Shown one piece after another: positions 57,788 through 64,000 of a DNA stretch of 64,000 bases (positions within the stretch are counted from its first letter, which is position 1; the number at the start of each line of letters is the position of its first letter). This DNA is from GCA-2683135 sp964507445 (GTDB taxonomy: Bacteria > Planctomycetota > GCA-002687715), in assembly GCA_964507445.1 (NCBI GenBank), contig CAZDQF010000017.1, forward strand, positions 1-64,000, in the 5' to 3' direction. Below the pieces are notes generated by a model that did not search any database, was not told where the DNA came from, and was given only the letters and a program-made list of their open reading frames with translations. Position numbers and translations under genes: made by a program.

Positions 57788-59701
57788 ATGCTGTCTCTGC
57801 TGAAGGCCCTTCGATCCACGCTCAAGACCCTGAACGGCGATTCCACGCCGGCGTCATGCGCCGCCGCGGTGTTGTTCGGCGCCCTGCTGGGGCTCACGCC
57901 CTTCGGGTTCCACACCGTGCTGCTGTTCGCCCTGTTGCTGGTCTTCCGGGTCCCCGTGGGTCTTGGGATGGTCTGCGGCGCCGTCATGGGCCTGCTACGG
58001 CTGGCGGTGCTGCGGCTGGCCATCGGCCCCCTCGGGGCCACCCTCCTCGCGGAGGGGAGCGCCACCCGGGGCCTCGTGACCTGGCTGCTCGACATCCCCG
58101 TGGTGGGCCTGATCCCCCTGGAGCGCCACGCGGTCCTGGGAGGTCTGGTCATGGCCTCGGTGATCGGAGCGCTGCTCTGGTATCCGACGGTGCTCCTGGT
58201 CCGCCGGTATCGGGAGCGGCTGCAGGACCGGCTGACCGGCTCCCGCGCCTACGACAAGGTGGCGTGGCTGCTGGGGCGCCCTCCGCAGCCCGACCCCGAC
58301 CGCAAGGCCCCGTCCATGATCCGGTTCAAGCTGACGGGGACGGTGCTCGTGCTCCTCGTGCTCCTCGGATGGTGGGGCGCCGGCCCCGCCGTGGATCGGG
58401 CGTTGTCCTCGTCCCTGGAGGAGCTCCTGGCGGAGGACGTGGAGATCGGCCGGGTGACCTGCTCCGTGTTCTCCGGCGACCTGCTCATCGAAGACCTCCG
58501 GGTCGGCGGCGACGGCGCCGAAGGGACCGAGACCCTGGGGGCGGACCGGGCCCGGGCCAACGTCTCCGTCCTCGACCTGCTGCGACGCAAGGCGGTCATC
58601 GAGGACCTGGAGATCGACCGGCCCCGGCTGCGGCTGGAGACGGACCAGGACGGCAAGCTGGTGATCCTCAAGCGCCACGAAGAGCGCGACCGGGAGACCG
58701 GCCTGGACCCGGTGGAGATCCTCCAGGTCGCCCGCGAGAATCACGGCAAGCTGAGCGAAGCCCGCGACTGGTTGCAGCGGGTCCGCGAGCTGATGGCCTA
58801 TCTGGGAGCCCGGGACGACGCCGCGGAGGAGCAGGACCTGCTCGACTTCACGGAGCTGCCGGAGCTCGGCCCTCGGCTGGTGGTGGGGTCTCTGCGCATC
58901 AGCGGGCTCCGCGTCGGCCTGGGAGACGACGGTCCCGCGCTGCGGGAGTTCCGCATCGACGGCACCCAGATCAGCACCGACCCTGCGCGCCACCCGGAGC
59001 CCATGACCGCCGGGGTCACCGGGCTGCTGGGGACCGACGACCCGGCGAACCTGGTGCTGCAGAGCACGTCGCGGAGCGCGGGGGGCGTGCTGCGGGTGGA
59101 CTTCCCATCCGGCGAGCTCAGCAACGTGGGGGTCTCCATGATCGGGCCCTTGCTCTCCGACACCCTTCCCTTCGTCTTCAAGGGCGGCACCGTGGCCCTG
59201 GATCTGGGGGAACCCAACGACTGGATCACCGGTGACGGCCGGCTCGACCTCACCACTCGCCTGATCCTGAAGGACATCCGGGTGGCCCCCCGCCCCGGCT
59301 TCAAGACCCTGGCGGGCATCGACGCGGGCAAGCTCTGCGCCGCCATCTCCGACGCCGGGACCTTCGGGCTCGACGTCCGGGTGAGCGGGGACTCCTCCGA
59401 TCCTCAGGTGGACGTGGGCGACACCATGGACAACCTCATGCGGCTGGGAGCGGCGGCCTTCCGCAAGCAGGCCCTGGGAGAGCTGGAGCGACGCTACCCC
59501 GGCATCGGCGCCGTCCTCTCCAACGACGGGCCCCTGGGGCTGCCCACGGACGCGGCCGGGATCGCCGGCGCCGTGGGTGGGCTCCTCGACCTGAAGAAGA
59601 AGCCCTTGGGGTCCGGCGCCAAGCCCGACCCCAAGGATGAGCTCATCAAGGGCCTCGGCGGCCTGCTGGGCGGCAAGAAGAACAAGAAGAAGAAGGACTG
59701 A
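57788..59701 (+). CDS. DUF2062-like membrane domain fused to an AsmA-like envelope domain
   Basis: 637 residues from the ATG at 57788; longer in-frame starts add unconserved sequence. The N-terminal 180 residues are a TIGR03546-type membrane domain (ALRSTLKTLNGDSTPASCAA, FGALLGLTPFGFHTVLLF, four to five spans). A further span (about 180-200) leads to a beta-rich AsmA/TIGR03545-like domain (about 200-600). These two families are usually neighbouring genes; here they are fused. The C-terminus is Lys-rich (GGKKNKKKKD). A role in the envelope is inferred. Confidence 0.8.
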   Translation: MLSLLKALRSTLKTLNGDSTPASCAAAVLFGALLGLTPFGFHTVLLFALLLVFRVPVGLGMVCGAVMGLLRLAVLRLAIGPLGATLLAEGSATRGLVTWLLDIPVVGLIPLERHAVLGGLVMASVIGALLWYPTVLLVRRYRERLQDRLTGSRAYDKVAWLLGRPPQPDPDRKAPSMIRFKLTGTVLVLLVLLGWWGAGPAVDRALSSSLEELLAEDVEIGRVTCSVFSGDLLIEDLRVGGDGAEGTETLGADRARANVSVLDLLRRKAVIEDLEIDRPRLRLETDQDGKLVILKRHEERDRETGLDPVEILQVARENHGKLSEARDWLQRVRELMAYLGARDDAAEEQDLLDFTELPELGPRLVVGSLRISGLRVGLGDDGPALREFRIDGTQISTDPARHPEPMTAGVTGLLGTDDPANLVLQSTSRSAGGVLRVDFPSGELSNVGVSMIGPLLSDTLPFVFKGGTVALDLGEPNDWITGDGRLDLTTRLILKDIRVAPRPGFKTLAGIDAGKLCAAISDAGTFGLDVRVSGDSSDPQVDVGDTMDNLMRLGAAAFRKQALGELERRYPGIGAVLSNDGPLGLPTDAAGIAGAVGGLLDLKKKPLGSGAKPDPKDELIKGLGGLLGGKKNKKKKD

Positions 59702-59705
59702 AGAG

Positions 59706-60329
59706 GTGAGCGCTCGCGTCCCCCGAGACATGCCCGCGGAGGTCCTGGCTCCCTACATCGTGGAGCTACCGGACCCGCCGCGCCCCCTGGACCTGCCCGG
59801 GCTGTTCCGGCAGCAGGGCCCCCTGGAGCTGGAGATCGGGTTCGGCAAGGGGCGGTTCCTGGTCACCGCCGCGGAGCTGGAGCCCCACAAGAACCTCCTC
59901 GGCATCGAGGTCCGTCACGTCCTGCGGGACTTCGTGGCCTCACGCCTGGCGCGGCGAGCGCTCACCAACGCCCGGGTCATGCAGGGAGACGCGGTCACGT
60001 TCATGGCCCACATGGTCGGCGACGGATGCCTGGACGCCATCCACTTCTACTTCCCTGATCCGTGGTGGAAGAAGCGCCACCACAAGCGACGCATCTGGAC
60101 CGCCCCCCTGTTCGCCGACCTGGAGCGCGCGCTGCGCCCTGGTGGCGTGCTTCACCTGGCATCCGATGTCCCCATGGTGTTCGAAGAGCTGTGCGCACAG
60201 GCCGAGGCCCGGCCCGGATTGACCCGGGACGACGACGCCACCCTGGCGCCGCCGTGCACCACCAACTTCGAGGACAAGGCCGCACGGGACGCCAGGACCG
60301 TGGGACGTACGGCCTTCCTGCGCGCCTGA
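59706..60329 (+). CDS. trmB: tRNA (guanine-N7-)-methyltransferase
   Basis: 207 residues from a GTG 4 bases after the previous stop; ATG at 59730 is an alternative. Motif I LELEIGFGKGRFL and the family signature FYFPDPWWKKRHHKRR are clear, with VMQGDAVTFM and ALRPGGVLHLASD. It methylates G46 in the variable loop of tRNAs. Confidence 0.95.
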   Translation: MSARVPRDMPAEVLAPYIVELPDPPRPLDLPGLFRQQGPLELEIGFGKGRFLVTAAELEPHKNLLGIEVRHVLRDFVASRLARRALTNARVMQGDAVTFMAHMVGDGCLDAIHFYFPDPWWKKRHHKRRIWTAPLFADLERALRPGGVLHLASDVPMVFEELCAQAEARPGLTRDDDATLAPPCTTNFEDKAARDARTVGRTAFLRA

Positions 60330-60335
60330 ACGGCC

Positions 60336-62282
60336 CTACTTCCAGTGGAACCGGGCCCGCTGCTTCACGTGGCAGTCACGGCAGGAGGCGTCCGATTCCG
60401 ACGGGATCGGCACGTCCTGGAGGCGCGAGGCCCCCTCGGTTCCCCGATGGCAATCGGCGCAGTCGGCGTCCACGTGGCCACGACTGCGGTGCGAGAAAGT
60501 GTTGGGCTGGGGCCAGGACCGCATGAGCTCGCCGCCGGTGTAGACCGGGTCCCCTTCCAGGTGACACGCGTCGCAGTCCCCGCCGCCCACGTTGTCATGG
60601 TTCTCGTGACACGGCGTGCAGGATCTGGCCTCCGCCGTGGTGCCGGGCACACTTGAAGACCGCAGGTCGTCCCCCATGGTGTGGCAGGAGAAGCAACCGT
60701 TCTTAAGGCCGGGCTTGCTGGTGTCCAGGTGCTTGCCGTGGGGGAACTGGTTGACCCCGATCAACCCCGGCAGCCCCGGACGCAGGCCCGCCTCGGGGAC
60801 GCCGGTGTCATGACACTCCGCGCAGGCGGCGTCGCCCGCCGGCCCGCGGTAGATCCCCTTGGTCAATCCCGCCGACGCCTCCCCGGAGACCACGTCGAGG
60901 TGACATGACCGGCACTCGCCGTCCGCCGCCGCGTCCATGGACGAGAGGTGCACGCCGTGCAGGAACGGTCGGTCCGCGAGCTTCGAAGCAAACACCTTGC
61001 CGTCGCGATGACAGTCCGCGCAATCCTTCCCGCCGGTGTCGAACTCGTGCTGATGGTCCCGCAGGGCCAGGGCGTAGACGTGGGCCCCCACCGTGAGCTC
61101 CGCCCGGGCCAGGCGCTCCACGGTCTTCAATGGAGCCGCGTGCAGGGTCTGGTGGCACTGGGCGCAGCTGACCCCCTGGTCCGCGTCCGCCCCGTGCCAC
61201 GTCGCCTGCCAGCGCACCGCCTCCGGCGCCGCCTCCGACCCGTGGCACTCCTGGCAGCGCTCGTACTTGATGCGTTTGAACTCCCGCTCCGGGATGCCCC
61301 GCGATGGATCGGACGCCTGGGCCACGTCCGCGTACTCGTGGCAGGTCTCACAATCCTCGATCCGCATGGCGCCGGCGCCCTCTCCCATGGCCTCCGCAGA
61401 CAGGTGCTTGTCATGGGGGAAGGTGTCGTAGGTCAGCGCCACCCAGGGGGTGTCGTCACGGGGAGGCACCGGCGCGGTGATCTCCGGGATCAGGTCTCCG
61501 TGGCAGTCCACGCACGTGTCCTCCGCGCGCACGGAGGTCAGGCTCGCCGTGTCCGTGCCGCGATGATCCACGTGACACGGCTGACACGATTGCCCGTCCC
61601 AGGAGACGGGGTGGGTCGGGTTCTCCACGATGTCCGCGTGGCAGGCGCTGCAGGCGGAGGGAGGTGTCCCCACCCAGCCCGAGTGGCACGCCGCGCACGA
61701 GCCGTCCCCGTGCCCCGCCGCCCGGAGCGCCGCCAGCTGCTCCGGCGCGTGGGTCGCCCAGTACCCCGGCGTGTGCACGCGGGCCAGGGAGCCGGGGTTC
61801 ACCAGGGGCTCCTCCACGGCGTCCACGAACGACAGGGCGAACAGCGCGCCCACCAGCACCACGGCGGCGTAGTTGCCCCAGCGCAGAGGGCGGAACCGGC
61901 CGAACTCCACCTCGTAGCGAGACCACCGCAGCGGGTCCTCCTTCTTGTCATAGAAGAAGGACTGCTCCTTGAGGGCGCAGGTGAGGGTCCCCTTCTCCTC
62001 GTCGATCTCGCAGGTGAACTTGGAGACCCCGATGACGACGCCGATCTTGCCCTCGCCCTTGATCTCCGTGCGCTCGTCCACGGAGACCCCGGCCATGTAG
62101 GTCCCGGACGAGGTCCCCAGGTCCTCGATGAAGAAGCGGCCGTCTTCGTGGGTGAACGCACAGTGACGTTCCGCGACCATGGGGTCGTCCACCACCAGGT
62201 CGCAGGTGGAGCGTGTCCCCACCACCCCCGCGCGGTTCTCGATGGTGGCGGTCGCGCCTTTCTTCTTCAGGACAATCGCCAC
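60336..62282 (-). CDS. FHA domain-TM-pentadecaheme cytochrome c
   Basis: 648 residues from a GTG at 62282, 1 base after the preceding stop; an upstream start at 62348 would overlap. Residues about 1-100 are an FHA phosphothreonine-binding domain (GTRSTCDLVVDDPMVAERHC, GTSSGTYM). A single membrane span (about 137-155, YAAVVLVGALFALSFV) puts the rest outside. There are 15 CxxCH motifs, the first CAACH at residues 196-200 and the last CRDCH at the C-terminal end, many paired with distal His. Large-scale electron transfer across the periplasm linked to a cytosolic phospho-signal is the likely theme. Confidence 0.88.
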   Translation of the reverse strand: MAIVLKKKGATATIENRAGVVGTRSTCDLVVDDPMVAERHCAFTHEDGRFFIEDLGTSSGTYMAGVSVDERTEIKGEGKIGVVIGVSKFTCEIDEEKGTLTCALKEQSFFYDKKEDPLRWSRYEVEFGRFRPLRWGNYAAVVLVGALFALSFVDAVEEPLVNPGSLARVHTPGYWATHAPEQLAALRAAGHGDGSCAACHSGWVGTPPSACSACHADIVENPTHPVSWDGQSCQPCHVDHRGTDTASLTSVRAEDTCVDCHGDLIPEITAPVPPRDDTPWVALTYDTFPHDKHLSAEAMGEGAGAMRIEDCETCHEYADVAQASDPSRGIPEREFKRIKYERCQECHGSEAAPEAVRWQATWHGADADQGVSCAQCHQTLHAAPLKTVERLARAELTVGAHVYALALRDHQHEFDTGGKDCADCHRDGKVFASKLADRPFLHGVHLSSMDAAADGECRSCHLDVVSGEASAGLTKGIYRGPAGDAACAECHDTGVPEAGLRPGLPGLIGVNQFPHGKHLDTSKPGLKNGCFSCHTMGDDLRSSSVPGTTAEARSCTPCHENHDNVGGGDCDACHLEGDPVYTGGELMRSWPQPNTFSHRSRGHVDADCADCHRGTEGASRLQDVPIPSESDASCRDCHVKQRARFHWK

Positions 62283-62283
62283 C

Positions 62284-63759
62284 CTACATCCCCACGATGT
62301 CCGCCGGGTCCACCCTGGAGATGGCGCTGCACGGACAGTTATAGACACACGCTTCGAACGGCAGGCCCGCGCACAGGTCGCACTTGATGGCCTTCTTGTC
62401 GGGCTTCTTGGGTTTCTTGGGCTTCTCCGCCTCCTCCGAAGCCGCCTCCGGTTCCTGCGCCGGTGTCCCCTTGGAGCGCTTGATGAAGGGCAGCATGCGG
62501 GAGAAGAATGAGCGCCGCTCCTTCTCTTCGCCGCCGGGCTCCGTCAGGGTGGCCATGCGGATGACGCCGTAGGGGCACTTGATCTCGCACGCCATGCATC
62601 CGGTGCAGTTGGGCAGGATGAAGTGGATGGCGCCGTTGACGTCACGGCGGATGGCGCCGTAGTTGCAACCGATCATGCACTCGGGGACCGTGCAGTTGTA
62701 GCAGGCGCTGGTGAGCATGACGTCGCCGGTCTTGATGCCACGCTTGGACAACCGGGGGACACCGTCCTCGTGGACCGAGACGCAGGCCTCCACGCAGGCG
62801 TTGCATCGGGTGCAGCGCTTGAGATCGATGAGCAGGGCCTCCCCTCCCTTCACCGCCTCCTTGCCCACCATGAGGTCCATGGCCGCGGTCCTGGACAGGT
62901 CCACCACAGGCGCCGGGTCGTTCTTCACCTCCTGCCCCTGCTCCTGGGCCAGCAGCAATCCCACGGTCTGCTGGATGCGGGTCCCCGCCTGCACGTCGCG
63001 CTTGTACAGGGCCAGGAAGACCTCTCGGCGCAGCCGCACAACGTCCACCCGGGTCATGGCCACCATGCTGGATGGCCAGGTCTTGTCATCCGCCAGGGAC
63101 CGCTCACCGAAGGAGGAGTTGTCCCGCAGGAACGCCACCACCTTGGAGCCCTCCGGCGTGGCCCGCTCTTCCTTGACGATGCCGCTGCGGACCAGATAGA
63201 CGGCGTCCGCCTCCTTGCCCTCTTCTGCGATGGCCTTGCCCTCGGCGAACGTCAGCAGCTCCGCGTCCTCCGCCACGGCGGCGAGGACGTGACGATCAAC
63301 GCCCTTGAACACCGGCGCCGACCTCAGGTGGACCGCGAGGGCCCGCTCCCGGTATCGCTCGTCGATCAGGTCCCTGAACGACCCGCCGCCCTTGTAGAGG
63401 GTCTTGAACAGCGGCGCCCCCACCACCATCAGGGTGCAGTGGGCCTCCGCCTTCACGGTGCTGAACTGAGGCTGGTTGGCCAGGGCCGTCATCTCTCCGA
63501 ACCAGTCATGGACCCCGTGGGAACCCATGTTCTCGACGCTGCCGTCCGACTCCGTCCGGTAGGCGGTGGCGATGCCGTCCAACACCACGAACAGCTCTTC
63601 CAGGAACTCCCCCTGCCGGACCAGGGTGTCCCCTGGCATGGCTCGGCGAAACTCCACCTCGCTCTCAGCCGCAGCCATGGCCTTCGGCTTCACCTTGCCG
63701 AACAACGGGACCTGCGTCAGCAGGGCCTTGAGTTCTCCAAACTGCGCAGCGCCGCTCAT
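62284..63759 (-). CDS. Double cyclic-nucleotide-binding domain ferredoxin
   Basis: 491 residues. Two CRP-like cNMP domains (about 15-140 and 145-265; the second has GKAIAEEGKEADAVYLVRSG and SSFGERSLADD). A four-cluster ferredoxin region at about 310-490 follows: CTRCNACVEACVS, CYNCTVPECMIGC, CTGCMACEIKCPYG and CDLCAGLPFEACVYNCPCS. This is the arrangement of DmsB/HybA-type electron-transfer subunits. A Lys/Glu/Pro linker (about 415-450) interrupts the last cluster motifs. It is upstream of the multiheme gene and 2 bases from a membrane-protein gene. Confidence 0.88.
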   Translation of the reverse strand: MSGAAQFGELKALLTQVPLFGKVKPKAMAAAESEVEFRRAMPGDTLVRQGEFLEELFVVLDGIATAYRTESDGSVENMGSHGVHDWFGEMTALANQPQFSTVKAEAHCTLMVVGAPLFKTLYKGGGSFRDLIDERYRERALAVHLRSAPVFKGVDRHVLAAVAEDAELLTFAEGKAIAEEGKEADAVYLVRSGIVKEERATPEGSKVVAFLRDNSSFGERSLADDKTWPSSMVAMTRVDVVRLRREVFLALYKRDVQAGTRIQQTVGLLLAQEQGQEVKNDPAPVVDLSRTAAMDLMVGKEAVKGGEALLIDLKRCTRCNACVEACVSVHEDGVPRLSKRGIKTGDVMLTSACYNCTVPECMIGCNYGAIRRDVNGAIHFILPNCTGCMACEIKCPYGVIRMATLTEPGGEEKERRSFFSRMLPFIKRSKGTPAQEPEAASEEAEKPKKPKKPDKKAIKCDLCAGLPFEACVYNCPCSAISRVDPADIVGM

Positions 63760-63761
63760 GA

Positions 63762-64000
63762 TCAGTACCAGATCACCGAGACCGTGTGGACGATGGCGAA
63801 GCCGAGCAGCAACAACGAGCAGGGCACGTGGACGACGCGCCAGACGTTGATGCTGAACTTGACCCGGGCAGCGGCGGCCAGGTCATCGAGGATCCGGCGT
63901 CGCTGGGAGACCAGCACCATGACATCTTGCAGATCCTGCCGCCCCTCAGGCGCCTCCTCCATCATGCTCATGAGAGCGGTGCGGTGCACCAGGGCCCGGG
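63762..64000 (-). CDS. Membrane protein C-terminus, cut by window end
   Basis: The frame is open through the right edge, so the start lies beyond the window. About 79 residues are seen, ending in a membrane helix (SINVWRVVHVPCSLLLLGFA, IVHTVSVIWY). The His residues on both sides of this helix could be heme ligands, as in cytochrome b-type membrane subunits. It is the first visible gene of the operon with the ferredoxin and the 15-heme cytochrome. Confidence 0.6.
   Translation of the reverse strand, partial: RALVHRTALMSMMEEAPEGRQDLQDVMVLVSQRRRILDDLAAAARVKFSINVWRVVHVPCSLLLLGFAIVHTVSVIWY

Overview
The window looks like chromosome from a high-GC member of the Planctomycetota. The markers are a PSD1-type DUF1549/DUF1553 cytochrome paired with a DUF1501 protein, several secreted FG-GAP repeat proteins, a sulfatase-modifying-factor-like protein and a large membrane sulfatase. 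There is no rRNA and only one tRNA (Pro, CGG). The assignment is inferred from gene families, not from a phylogenetic marker.

Layout. 1-8260: two secreted proteins, an Mrr-type restriction nuclease, a repeat block beside tRNA-Pro, two small unknown genes, then the DUF1549/1553-DUF1501 pair. 8323-32527: a 24.2-kb segment bounded by two 184-bp direct repeats (8139-8322 and 32528-32711). Each repeat spans the junction between the 3' end of the DUF1501 gene and the 3' end of a P5C dehydrogenase gene. In each repeat one gene end belongs to an intact gene and the other is a decaying vestige, so the segment reads as an island inserted between two once-adjacent genes. It ends in a broken transposase, and in stretches compared by eye its serine codons favour TCG where the flanks favour TCC.

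The island carries four sets of genes. First, a NorC/NorB-like heme-copper pair with a cupredoxin. Second, a full aa3-type cytochrome c oxidase operon. Third, a tightly overlapping operon for ATP-dependent (class I, Thauera-type) benzoyl-CoA reduction and ring opening: had-oah-dch-bcrC-bcrB-bcrA-bcrD-SDR. Fourth, tryptophanase, an AhpD-like protein, a membrane ferredoxin-like protein, a CRTAC1-type lipoprotein and a DUF3179 lipoprotein. The DUF3179 frame has one in-frame UGA exactly where relatives have a conserved Cys, followed by a SECIS-like hairpin, making it a strong selenoprotein candidate. The last gene of the oxidase operon has two consecutive in-frame UGAs.

32653-64000 is chromosomal backbone. 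It holds proline/ornithine-type catabolism (P5C dehydrogenase, threonine-dehydratase-like and ornithine-cyclodeaminase-like genes), MarC, an aminotransferase, a second cupredoxin-like lipoprotein, fructose bisphosphatase, a MoxR ATPase and a MATE pump. It also holds a bacterial topoisomerase VI (B then A, both with Lys/Ala-rich tails), an mmsA-aminotransferase pair, a 1301-residue sulfatase-like membrane protein, TrmB, and an electron-transfer module: an FHA-TM-15-heme cytochrome, a double cyclic-nucleotide-domain ferredoxin and a cut-off membrane subunit.
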